From: JACPTG01 sp964504135
GTDB taxonomy: Archaea; Nanobdellota; Nanobdellia; Woesearchaeales; UBA10216
Reading direction: 5' to 3'
DNA length: 36,838 nt
NCBI GenBank assembly: GCA_964504135.1
Contig: CAZDCW010000010.1
Location: 1 to 36,838, forward strand
Each line of letters opens with the position of its first letter. The first letter of the stretch is position 1. Positions 24,209 through 31,407 of the stretch are shown here, piece by piece. The notes beneath the pieces are model-generated. The model worked only from the letters and a program-made list of their open reading frames with translations, had not been told where the DNA came from and did not search any database. A program made the position numbers and the translations under genes.

Positions 24209-25425
24209 TTCTTGACTATTTTGAGCTGGCCCTTAACAGCCTGAGGCACCGCGGGCTGAGAAGCTGGCTTACCATGATTGGAATTTTCATAGGCGTAGCT
24301 GCGGTTGTGGCCCTTGTCAGCCTCGGGCAGGGCCTTCAGGCAGCCATAAGCCAGCAGTTCGCCCAGTTTGGAGTTGACAAGGTGATAATACAGGCAAAGG
24401 GCCCTGGGTTTGGGCCGCCGGGCTCATTTGCCGCAGGAAAGCTTACAGACGATGACGTTGAGCTTGTTTCAAAAGTTTCGGGCGTTGACATCGCCGCAGG
24501 CAGGGTGATTGACACCGCCATAATTGGATACGGTGACGAGCAGCAGGCAAGGGCTGTTGGCAGCCTTCCAAGCAGGAAAAGGGAGGCAGAGCTTATCATT
24601 GCCGCGAACAATTACAAGATTGCCGAGGGAAGGATGCTGCGTCCTGGCGAGTCAGACAAGGTAATGGTCGGAATAAACTACAGGGACGGGAAGATTTTCA
24701 CAAAGCCAGTGCGCGCTGGTGCCAAGCTGCAAATTCTTGGGAAAAAATTTGAAGTAGTTGGCGTCCTCGGAAAGCTTGGAGACCCGATAAGGGACGCTTC
24801 AATCATAATGGATGAGGACTCAATGCAGGAACTCTTTGAGACAGGCAAAAAGGTAAGCGTCATTGTGGCCAAGGCGCAGGAAGGCCAGGAACTCAGCAAG
24901 GTGGCTGAAAACATCGCTTCTGGGATGAGGCGCGACCGCAACCAGGATGAAGGCAAGGAGGACTTTGAGATACAAACCCCGCAGCAGCTTCTCCAGACAT
25001 TCAGCACAATAATAAGCATAGTGCAGGCAGTCGTGATAGGAATTGCAGCAATTAGCATAATAGTCGGGAGCATAGGCATAATGAACACCATGTATACGGC
25101 GGTGCTGGAGCGTGTGAGGGAGATTGGGATAATGAAGGCGACTGGCGCGAGGAACAGCCACATACTCACGCTTTTCCTGTTTGAGTCAGGGATAATCGGC
25201 CTTGCAGGAGGCGCAATAGGCGCGGCAATTGGCATCGCGATAGGAAAGGGGGTTGAACTGGTAGCAAGCCACGCCCTGGGCCCAAATCTGCTTCAGGCAT
25301 ACTTCCCCTGGTACCTTATCCTTGGCGCGCTTTCATTCTCATTCCTGCTCGGAGTAATCTCAGGAGCCCTGCCTGCCCTTCAGGCATCAAGGCTCAGGCC
25401 GGTTGATGCGCTGAGGTATGAGTAA
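24205..25425 (+). CDS. MacB/FtsX-type ABC permease
   Basis: 406 aa with the MacB architecture: TM1 (LTMIGIFIGVAAVVALVSLG), a large extracytoplasmic domain (about residues 45-265), then three C-terminal helices (VVIGIAAISIIVGSIGIMNTM, GIIGLAGGAIGAAIGIAIG, WYLILGALSFSFLLGVISG). ERVREIGIMKATGARN and the ending PALQASRLRPVDALRYE are family signatures. With the ATPase at 22335 it should move lipids, peptides or proteins at the outer face of the membrane. The substrate is unknown. Confidence 0.92.
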   Translation: MILDYFELALNSLRHRGLRSWLTMIGIFIGVAAVVALVSLGQGLQAAISQQFAQFGVDKVIIQAKGPGFGPPGSFAAGKLTDDDVELVSKVSGVDIAAGRVIDTAIIGYGDEQQARAVGSLPSRKREAELIIAANNYKIAEGRMLRPGESDKVMVGINYRDGKIFTKPVRAGAKLQILGKKFEVVGVLGKLGDPIRDASIIMDEDSMQELFETGKKVSVIVAKAQEGQELSKVAENIASGMRRDRNQDEGKEDFEIQTPQQLLQTFSTIISIVQAVVIGIAAISIIVGSIGIMNTMYTAVLERVREIGIMKATGARNSHILTLFLFESGIIGLAGGAIGAAIGIAIGKGVELVASHALGPNLLQAYFPWYLILGALSFSFLLGVISGALPALQASRLRPVDALRYE

Positions 25426-25449
25426 CCTGAAAGAACGTTAACTAATTGT

Positions 25450-25519
25450 AGCGGGCTAACTCTTCGTGTACTCACCCAAGGCCAACGATGCCAAAGGAAA
25501 AGTGCAGAGCCAGCCTGCT
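25450..25519 (+). ncRNA. structured intergenic element, copy E (short form)
   Basis: 70 nt between the ABC operon and the cupredoxin-like gene. It begins AGCGGGCTAACTCTTCGTGT, continues CCAAGGCCAACGATG and ends GAGCCAGCCTGCT. The outer stem AGCGGGCT / AGCCTGCT is intact because the A-to-G change on the 5' side gives a G-U pair. It shares AAGGCCAACGA with copy D and lacks the middle hairpins of the long copies. Confidence 0.55.
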
Positions 25520-25581
25520 TAAAAAATAGCAGGGGGAAAAGCTTAAAAAGGAACAGATACGCGAGTTAGCCTGGGGAAAAG

Positions 25582-26346
25582 ATGGCCTTTACTGAAAGCA
25601 GGTTCCTGTGGGCTTGCGTTATTGCCGCAATCACGCTGCTTCTGGCCTCTTTCGTGAACATAGGCATTGAGCCGCTTACGTCAATGGCTGCGGCTGCGCC
25701 AAGCCCTGACGTCATTATCCTTGACAAGACCGGCTTCAGCCCGAAGGAGATTCTCATACGGCCTGGCGAGACTGTTGTCTGGAGGAATGACATGCAGCGT
25801 GTTTCAGTGCTTTGGTCCCCTTCGCCCAATGCCACTTTCAGGAGCGGCGTTCTTTACACCGGCGACACTTACTCCTATACTTTTGACAGGGAAGGCACTT
25901 ACAGGTATGTTGATGTCAACTGGGGCTGGAAGGGCGCGGTTACAGTCCAGGCCACTGCTCCCACCCCTGCCGAGGCTCCGCCAATCCCGGCGCCAGAGCC
26001 TGAGGAGACGATATGCGCAAGCTGCCCTTCAGGTTGCTCCAGGAACGTTGACGATTGCAGCAGGTGTGATTGCCCTTGCTACCGGGATTCTGACTGTGAT
26101 GACAGCGATATTTGCACTGTTGATGTCTGCTCGACAGAGCCTGTTGGATGCGCAAGCACCAGGAAGCCCGGCTGCTCTTATGGCCAGCCGGTTACTCCCG
26201 AGCCTGCATCCCCGGCTGTGCATCCGCCTGTCCCTTCATCGAAGCCAGCCGGCCTTGTGATACTTGCTGGCTTAATCATACTTGGAATTCTTGGCTTCGT
26301 CCTGTACTCGACATTTAAGGCCAAGCCAAGGAAGGGGAGGCGCTGA
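25582..26346 (+). CDS. membrane-anchored cupredoxin-like protein with Cys-rich segment
   Basis: 254 aa. N-terminal helix (LWACVIAAITLLLASFVNIG); cupredoxin-like domain (about residues 45-132: IILDKTGFSPKEILIRPGE, TVVWRND, then GDTYSYTFDREGTYRYVDVNW); Pro-rich linker; Cys-rich stretch (CASCPSGC, CDCPCYRDSDCDDSDICTVD) that is probably disulphide bonded; Pro-rich linker; C-terminal helix. The copper ligands are missing: the usual His after the WxN turn is replaced (MQRVSVL), and the C-x-x-x-x-H-x-x-x-M end reads YVDVNWGWKG. So it is probably not a copper electron carrier. A TTAAAAAG element lies 39 nt upstream. Confidence 0.75.
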   Translation: MAFTESRFLWACVIAAITLLLASFVNIGIEPLTSMAAAAPSPDVIILDKTGFSPKEILIRPGETVVWRNDMQRVSVLWSPSPNATFRSGVLYTGDTYSYTFDREGTYRYVDVNWGWKGAVTVQATAPTPAEAPPIPAPEPEETICASCPSGCSRNVDDCSRCDCPCYRDSDCDDSDICTVDVCSTEPVGCASTRKPGCSYGQPVTPEPASPAVHPPVPSSKPAGLVILAGLIILGILGFVLYSTFKAKPRKGRR

Positions 26347-26540
26347 TGTTTGAGCTTACCCCGCAGACGCTTTCAAACTCCCTCATCGCTTCTTGGATAT
26401 TCCTCCTCATCACCTTCGCCCTGCAGATGTACGTCCTTTACCTTAACTGGAAGCAGTCAAAGGTCAGGGACCAGATGAATGAGCTTCTTTCGGTCATGCG
26501 GGAGATAAGGGATTTGCTGAAGGCCAAGCGGAAAAGGTAA
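26346..26540 (+). CDS. small single-helix membrane protein, 64 aa
   Basis: It overlaps the stop of the cupredoxin-like gene by one base (TGATG) and so is translationally coupled to it. One membrane helix (IASWIFLLITFALQMYVLYL) is followed by a basic coiled-coil-like tail (VRDQMNELLSVMREIRDLLKAKRKR) in the cytoplasm. It may be a partner of the upstream membrane protein. No family is recognised. Confidence 0.7.
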   Translation: MFELTPQTLSNSLIASWIFLLITFALQMYVLYLNWKQSKVRDQMNELLSVMREIRDLLKAKRKR

Positions 26541-26650
26541 GCCCGGCAGTGTTTATCCCCGAAACCCCTGCGAAAATGCCGCAAATCTTTCCACTGGACA
26601 CTGGACAGGCAGCCGGAAAGTATTTAAGGCTGTCCACACCTGCAGTTCTT

Positions 26651-27010
26651 ATGGGGCAAGTCAGAGCCAGTGTAAGGATTTTGGGTCCGGAAGGAAGTGA
26701 AGAACTGGATTTGCTCGTTGACACAGGCGCCACTTACACCTGGGTTTCAAAGGAAGCTCTTGAAAGGCTGGGAATAAGGCCGAAAGGCAGCAAGACATTC
26801 AGGCTGATGGATAACAATCTTGTTGAAAAGGCCTTTGGAGAGGCTGTGATTGACTGGAACGGCGAGCAGGTATGGACTATTGTAATTTTTGCAGACCGCA
26901 CAGATGCAGAGGTTTTCGGCCTTTATTCTCTGGAGGGGCTGGCGCTGGAAGTGGACCCTGTTGGGAGGGAGTTGAGGAAAAGCAGGTTTCAGCTGGCGTT
27001 GGCAGCATAA
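26651..27010 (+). CDS. retropepsin-like aspartyl protease domain protein
   Basis: 119 aa. The active-site motif LLVDTGATYTWV (D-T-G-A) and the length of a single lobe fit clan AA aspartic proteases, which act as homodimers. A second conserved part is GEAVIDWNGEQVWTIVIF with FGLYSLEGLALEVDP (cf. LLGLDLLEGL-type ends). The open frame starts at 26549, but the ATG at 26651 is chosen because TATTTAAG (26621-26628) lies 30 nt before it. The target protein is unknown. Confidence 0.82.
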   Translation: MGQVRASVRILGPEGSEELDLLVDTGATYTWVSKEALERLGIRPKGSKTFRLMDNNLVEKAFGEAVIDWNGEQVWTIVIFADRTDAEVFGLYSLEGLALEVDPVGRELRKSRFQLALAA

Positions 27011-27084
27011 AAATTGTCATTGGCCGCCAAACTATAGGCTCAAGCCGGGAAATTCTTATAAATCCCTGATGCATGCAGCATTAA

Positions 27085-27555
27085 ATGAAATCGCAGAAAA
27101 TAACCCCCTTCCTTTGGTTTGATGGAAAAGCAGGGGAGGCGATGGATTTCTACACTTCTGTCTTCAGGGATTCCAGGATTGTCCGCAAGGACACCCTGAC
27201 AGGACCTTATGGCGAGTTTCTCATCGGCACATTCACCATCAACGGCCAGGAGTTCAGGGCAATAGACGGCGGCCCGCAGTTCACATTTTCTCCTGCAATA
27301 TCATTTGTGGTGAAATGCAGGGACCAGGCTGAAATTGATTTCCTCTGGGAAAAGCTGTCTGAGGGCGGGGAAAAGCAGCAGTGCGGATGGCTCAGGGACA
27401 AATTTGGCGTGTCATGGCAGATTGTCCCTGAAATTCTGGATGAGCTTTTTGGTAGGGACGCTGCGACATCAAAAAGGGTTATGGACGAACTCCTGAAAAT
27501 GACGAGGCTTGACGTCGGCAAGCTGAAGAAGGCTTATGAAAACAGGATGGGGTGA
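27085..27555 (+). CDS. PhnB-like VOC superfamily protein
   Basis: 156 aa. The start KITPFLWFDGKAGEAMDFYTSVF and the segment FLIGTFTINGQEFRAIDGGPQFTFSPAISF are typical of the PhnB/DUF3353 branch, and CGWLRDKFGVSWQIVPEIL is its C-terminal signature. The substrate is unknown. CTTATAAA lies 30 nt upstream of the start. It forms an operon with the next VOC gene, whose GGTGAT overlaps this stop. Confidence 0.88.
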   Translation: MKSQKITPFLWFDGKAGEAMDFYTSVFRDSRIVRKDTLTGPYGEFLIGTFTINGQEFRAIDGGPQFTFSPAISFVVKCRDQAEIDFLWEKLSEGGEKQQCGWLRDKFGVSWQIVPEILDELFGRDAATSKRVMDELLKMTRLDVGKLKKAYENRMG

Positions 27556-27560
27556 TAAGG

Positions 27561-27962
27561 ATGGATCCGGTTGTTCACTTTGAGATGCCTGCGGAGGACA
27601 GGAAGCGCATGGCTGGCTTCTATACAAGTGCATTTGGCTGGCAAACACGGCAGTTGGGCGAGGAGATGGGAAATTACGTCCTGGTCACCACCTCTGAAAC
27701 CGGCGAGAACGGCATGCCAAAAAAGCCAGGCATGATAAACGGCGGCTTTTTCCAGAAGACGGACGACAAAATGTCCCACAGCCCCTCAGTTGTTATCAGT
27801 GTGGATGACCTCGGGGAATCCATGAAAAAAGTCCGCGATGGGGGCGGCAAGGTTCTTGCAGAGCCCGCGGAGATTCCAGGGGTTGGAAAGTATGTCTCCT
27901 TCATTGACACAGAAGGGAACAGGGTCGGCATGCTGCAGCCGAATCCAGGCATGAAGGGCTGA
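27561..27962 (+). CDS. glyoxalase/VOC family protein
   Basis: 133 aa single VOC module: PVVHFEMPAEDRKRMAGFYTSAFGW at the start, VISVDDLGESMKKVRDGGGKVL in the middle, and GKYVSFIDTEGNRVGMLQPN at the end, as in lactoylglutathione lyase-like proteins of unknown substrate. GGTGAT (27551-27556) is 4 nt before the ATG at 27561, which decides for this start over GTG 27552. Confidence 0.88.
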   Translation: MDPVVHFEMPAEDRKRMAGFYTSAFGWQTRQLGEEMGNYVLVTTSETGENGMPKKPGMINGGFFQKTDDKMSHSPSVVISVDDLGESMKKVRDGGGKVLAEPAEIPGVGKYVSFIDTEGNRVGMLQPNPGMKG

Positions 27963-28023
27963 CAAACAGAGGCAACGCCCAGAAACCTGCAAAACCGGGC
28001 TTTGTTGTAAAGCGGCTGTAAAT

Positions 28024-28407
28024 TTAGCTTAATTTACCTATGATATAACCAGCCAAACCGCTTAAACCAATTTTTATAATATCCCAGACTTTTGCAGACA
28101 AGTTTAATCTCTTTATCCAAGACTTTCGGTCGAAGTCCTCCTGCAATTTTTTGAGTTCGGCGTTCAAAATTTCGATTCTGTGGTCAGCCTCAGGCTGCCA
28201 TTCAAATATTCCATTAGACATTCCTCCTGGGAATCGCAATTCATTGACGACCTTCCAAAGGTCAGGAAGAAACTTTACACCTGTTGCTTGTTCAATTTCT
28301 TCAAAAGAAGCTCTTCTTACTGGAAACTTTGTATTTAGTCTTTCAAGAATAGGCAGCCATTTGGTTAAATACTCATACCTTTCGCGTTTCCAAGCTCTAT
28401 GGTCCAT
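28024..28407 (-). CDS. unknown protein, 127 aa
   Basis: Mostly helical and charged, with a short hydrophobic C-terminus (VWDIIKIGLSGLAGYIIGKL) that may be a membrane anchor. GAGGT lies about 9 nt before the ATG. Composition is more AT-rich than the surrounding core genes. No family is recognised. Confidence 0.55.
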   Translation of the reverse strand: MDHRAWKRERYEYLTKWLPILERLNTKFPVRRASFEEIEQATGVKFLPDLWKVVNELRFPGGMSNGIFEWQPEADHRIEILNAELKKLQEDFDRKSWIKRLNLSAKVWDIIKIGLSGLAGYIIGKLS

Positions 28408-28436
28408 TTTAGAGACCTCGAAAACTTATCCTATGG

Positions 28437-28524
28437 AGAATTGCGCTGATTAGTTGATGAATATGCGCAATTCTAATCTCGTAAATTGCTATTGGAAAAG
28501 TAAACCAATTATCGCAATTTACGA
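28437..28524. repeat. two adjacent perfect inverted repeats
   Basis: AGAATTGCGC (28437-28446) faces GCGCAATTCT (28465-28474), a 10-bp stem. TCGTAAATTGC (28479-28489) faces GCAATTTACGA (28514-28524), an 11-bp stem with an inner ATTGG/CCAAT. They lie upstream of the minus-strand gene at 28407 and downstream of the gene at 28582. They may be a structured RNA or operators. The rest of 28408-28581 shows no gene. Confidence 0.6.
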
Positions 28525-28581
28525 TATTTTTATCCTTATGAAGACAGCACTGTATAGCCATTTAACATCCTTCACCGGGAT

Positions 28582-28689
28582 TTAAATCCTGATATTCAAT
28601 GCTCGCAGCAGCAGGAAGAATAGTATTATGAAGATAACTATCAGCAAAAACCAGCTTGAATCATTTTGCCTTCTTTTGGCTCTGCTCAT
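28582..28689 (-). CDS. 35-aa single-helix membrane microprotein
   Basis: It begins one base after the stop of the upstream gene at 28691 and reads MSRAKRRQNDSS, then a strong helix (WFLLIVIFIILFFLLLRAL) and NIRI. Basic N-terminus plus hydrophobic core predicts one membrane span. There is no clear Shine-Dalgarno site, so translation probably depends on coupling to the gene before it. The function is unknown. Confidence 0.5.
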   Translation of the reverse strand: MSRAKRRQNDSSWFLLIVIFIILFFLLLRALNIRI

Positions 28690-28690
28690 T

Positions 28691-28975
28691 TTATTTTTTG
28701 GTTGTTTTTTGGCTAAGTTCGGCAAGTTGGAATTTCAGTTTTGTTATTCGCTCGGTTAATGCAAATTTTTCCCTAAATTCTTCAAATTCCTCATTCATCT
28801 CAGAGACTTCCTGCCTAGTATCCTCCATGTAGATTATTATGAAAGCGATAGTGGCCAAAATGCCCGTTGCAATAAGCAGGTATTCCCTTCCCGGTTCTTC
28901 CTGGCTTAATGAAAGTGCGGCAGTTACTATCGAAAGAAACCCCAGTATGTACCCCATCCAATCCCTTTTTATCAT
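28691..28975 (-). CDS. small two-helix membrane protein with coiled-coil tail
   Basis: 94 aa: two membrane helices (GYILGFLSIVTAALSLS; YLLIATGILATIAFIIIYM) and a Glu/Lys-rich C-terminal coiled coil (EMNEEFEEFREKFALTERI). Minus-strand CATATAAA lies 30 nt before the start, so transcription is probably leaderless. It is followed at once by the 35-aa membrane microprotein. No family is recognised. Confidence 0.65.
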   Translation of the reverse strand: MIKRDWMGYILGFLSIVTAALSLSQEEPGREYLLIATGILATIAFIIIYMEDTRQEVSEMNEEFEEFREKFALTERITKLKFQLAELSQKTTKK

Positions 28976-29038
28976 CTGAAAATGGCGAATGCGCCTTTTT
29001 ATATGTTTTTTGCAGCATAACAGATTTTTGGAACTGCC

Positions 29039-29100
29039 TTTATATTAAACTTTCAGTTGGCAACTCCGGGTTTGTGTACGCAAACCAAAACCTTTATATA
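29039..29100 (+). promoter_or_regulatory. tandem promoters of the DUF3467-thermosome operon
   Basis: Two TATA boxes, TTTATATT (29039-29046) and TTTATATA (29093-29100). Between them is a near-perfect inverted repeat, GGTTTGTG facing CGCAAACC (29069-29086), directly upstream of the second box, where a regulator could act. Confidence 0.6.
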
Positions 29101-29125
29101 CAACCAGTGCTATACCTTTCAAATT

Positions 29126-29211
29126 AGTTCTTGGTTGCATGAGAACGGTACACATACAGGTAGCTTTTGAATGGTCCTGAGCCTTTGGCTCGTTTTGTGG
29201 GACCGGCTGCC
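29126..29211 (+). promoter_or_regulatory. structured 5' leader of the DUF3467-thermosome mRNA
   Basis: From the second TATA box the mRNA would start near 29123 and carry a leader of about 115 nt, unlike the leaderless genes elsewhere. GTTCT/AGAAC forms a small hairpin. Then GGTAGC (29159) pairs with GCTGCC (29206), GGTCC with GGACC, and GAGCC-TTT-GGCTC, giving a layered stem of about 53 nt. A regulatory RNA or thermosensor is possible. Confidence 0.5.
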
Positions 29212-29237
29212 AATTATTATGAAAGCGGGGTTGGAAA

Positions 29238-29579
29238 ATGGAGCAGGAGATAAGGGCTGATGCTGTCAATGGGGATGAATTCCTCGCTGAGGAGGTCAGC
29301 GTTTCCCACAGTTCGATAAGGTTTGTGATAGACCTGAAGGCCATAACGCCGAGGATGGACATCGCCTCCCAGCCGCCCAGGATGGTCATCAGGCATAATG
29401 TAGTCCTTATGGACCCTCACTTTGCCAAGGAGTTTCTCAGCGTATTGCAGGATAACATTGGAAAGTATGAGAGCAAGTTTGGAACGATCAAGAAGCCGGA
29501 GGCGCTCATCAGGCAGGAGATGCAGATGAGGAAGACCGGCAAGTCAGCCGCAGAGGCAAAGCAGGACTATTTCGGTTAA
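29238..29579 (+). CDS. DUF3467 family protein
   Basis: 113 aa soluble protein. The pattern VSHSSIRFVIDLKAITPRMD, then NVVLMDPHFAKEFLSVLQDNIGKYESKFG fits DUF3467, a small archaeal/bacterial family of unknown function whose core is often V-x-x-S-x-x-E-F-x-x-D-F and V-x-x-x-P-x-x-A-K. It lies 17 nt before the thermosome gene and shares its promoter and leader, so a link to protein folding or stress is likely by context only. Confidence 0.7.
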   Translation: MEQEIRADAVNGDEFLAEEVSVSHSSIRFVIDLKAITPRMDIASQPPRMVIRHNVVLMDPHFAKEFLSVLQDNIGKYESKFGTIKKPEALIRQEMQMRKTGKSAAEAKQDYFG

Positions 29580-29596
29580 AGGGAGGTAATGGGAAA

Positions 29597-31200
29597 ATGA
29601 CAAGTCAACAGCAGCTTCAGCCAATATTTATTCTTTCAGAGGGCAGCCAGAGGACTACCGGAAGGTCTGCCCAGAAGACAAACATCATGGCGGCCAAGGC
29701 TGTCGCTGAGACNNNNNNNNNNNNNNNNNNNNNNNNNNNNNNNNNNNNNNNNNNNNNNNNNNNNNNNNNNNNNNNNNNNNNNNNNNNNNNNNNGCCAAGA
29801 TGATTGTGGAGGTTGCAAAGACCCAGGAGGATGAGGTTGGTGACGGCACGACCACTGCTGTTGTCATTGCCGGCGAGCTTCTGAAGCAGGCTGAGGACCT
29901 TATTGAGAAGGAGATTCATCCCACTGTTGTTGCCAGGGGCTACAGGCTTGCCGCAGAGAAGGCGCATGAGATACTTAACAGGATTGCAGAGCCTGTGAGT
30001 GCAGGTGATGNNNNNNNNNNTCTGAGGAAGATTGCAGTTACTGCCATGACCGGTAAGGGTGCTGAGCAGGCCAAGGATGCGCTTTCAGGGATTGCTGTGC
30101 AGGCTGTCAAGTCTGTGATGGACAGTGAGAATGGGAAGCCTTCAATTGACGTTGAGAATGTGAAGATTGAGAAGAAGGTTGGCGGCGGTGTCGAGGATTC
30201 CGAGCTTATACAGGGAATTGTGCTGGACAAGGAAAAGGTACATCCAGGGATGCCAAGGGCTGTGAAGCAGGCGAGGATTGCCTTGCTTGACGCTGCCATC
30301 GAGGTCAAGAACACTGAAATTGAAACAAAGATACAGGTTAGTGATCCTGCTCAGATGCAGGCCTTCATAGACATGGAGGAAAGGATGCTGCGTGATAAGG
30401 TTGAGAAGGTTGTTGCAGCAGGCGCAAATGTCGTTTTCTGCCAGAAGGGGATTGATGACCTGGCGCAGCATTTCATGGCCAAGAAGGGGATTTATGCTGC
30501 ACGCAGGGTGAGCAAGAGCGACATGGAGAAGCTTGCCCGAGCTACAGGCGGGAAGATAGTGACAAGCCTTAATGACCTTGGCAAGGATGACCTTGGCTTT
30601 GCAGGGCTTGTTGAGGAGCTTAAGGTTGGCAATGAGAACATGACTTACGTCAGGGAGTGCCGCAATCCAAAGTCAGTGACTATGCTCATAAGGGGCGGTA
30701 CAGAGCATGTGGTGGACGAGGTAAAGCGCGCCATGGAGGATGCCTTGGGTGATGTTGCGGCTGCGCTGCGCGTCGGCAAGATTGTGGGCGGTGCAGGCGC
30801 ATCAGAAGTGGAGCTTGCGAAGGGGCTGAGGAAGTATTCAGAGTCCCTGAGCGGCCGCGAGCAGCTTGCTGTCAACGCATTTGCAGAGGCTGTGGAGATT
30901 ATCCCGAGGACTCTTGCGGAGAATTCCGGCCTTGACCCCATTGACGTGATGACTGAGCTTAAGGCAGCCCACGACCGAGGGCAGAAGTGGGCGGGAATTA
31001 ACGTCTTCACAGGAAAGATTATCGACGGCTGGAAGGAGGGCGTTATAGAGCCCCTGAAAATCAAGACGCAGGCCATCAGCTCTGCCAGCGAGGTTGCGGT
31101 CATGATACTGAGGATTGATGACGTGATTGCCAGCGCAGGCAAGGGCGACAAGGGAAAGATGCCTGAGATGCCACCGGGCGGTGGCGGCTATGACATGTGA
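29597..31200 (+). CDS. thermosome subunit (group II chaperonin), interrupted by two assembly gaps
   Basis: ATP-driven folding chaperone of the CCT/TF55 family, forming double rings with a built-in lid. Visible: QPIFILSEGSQRTTGRSAQ (N-terminus), KMIVEVAKTQEDEVGDGTTTAVV (catalytic Asp region), the apical part around ENVKIEKKVGGGVEDSELIQG, VGGAGASEVELAKGLRKYS and a Gly-rich C-terminus. The gap at 29713-29793 removes the phosphate-binding TLGPKGMDK/NDG part. The two sides are not in frame with 81 N, so the gap length is wrong; family comparison suggests roughly 120 missing bases. GGGAGGTAAT precedes the ATG. Confidence 0.93.
29713..29793. other. assembly gap (81 N) inside the thermosome gene
   Basis: 81 N between the codons for AVAET and AKM. 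The flanking frames do not match at this length. Confidence 0.95.
30011..30020. other. assembly gap (10 N) inside the thermosome gene
   Basis: Ten N between SAGD and LRKIA. The reading frame is kept at this length. Confidence 0.95.
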
Positions 31201-31343
31201 TTTTTTAATTGGCCGCCTCCATTTTTAATGGCCTGCCCGCGTGATTAATCGGTTTATATACTGGAAAATTTTTATATAAAGAATATAGCAAGATTTATAT
31301 TAGGGTATTGATTATATGTGTTCATAGGACAGCTGAGAACATT

Positions 31344-31401
31344 CCTGGCCTAACTGCATGGGAGTTTTGGACACCTCTTTTTCTCCCATGCACAGGCTTG
31401 G
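31344..31401 (+). ncRNA. long hairpin, candidate small RNA or terminator
   Basis: GCATGGGAG and CTCCCATGC form a perfect 9-bp stem around an 18-nt loop. CCTGGCCT and AGGCTTGG extend it outward after a small asymmetric internal loop. TATA-like TTTATATTAG at about 31290 would start a transcript just before it. The 207-bp stretch 31201-31407 between thermosome and the convergent DUF167 gene holds no gene; it also has a T6 run after the thermosome stop and a second TATA-like TTTATATAAAG at about 31270. Confidence 0.45.
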
Positions 31402-31407
31402 AAAAGT

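Noticed and set aside
4910..25519. Repeated elements as ordinary MITEs
   Set aside because: They have terminal inverted repeats, but I see no target-site duplications at A or B, lengths range from 70 to 206 nt, and differences keep internal stems paired. A mobile origin is still not excluded.
30645..31151. 168-aa minus-strand frame inside the thermosome gene
   Set aside because: It is an antisense shadow; its Ser/Pro-rich composition arises from the codon use of the chaperonin.
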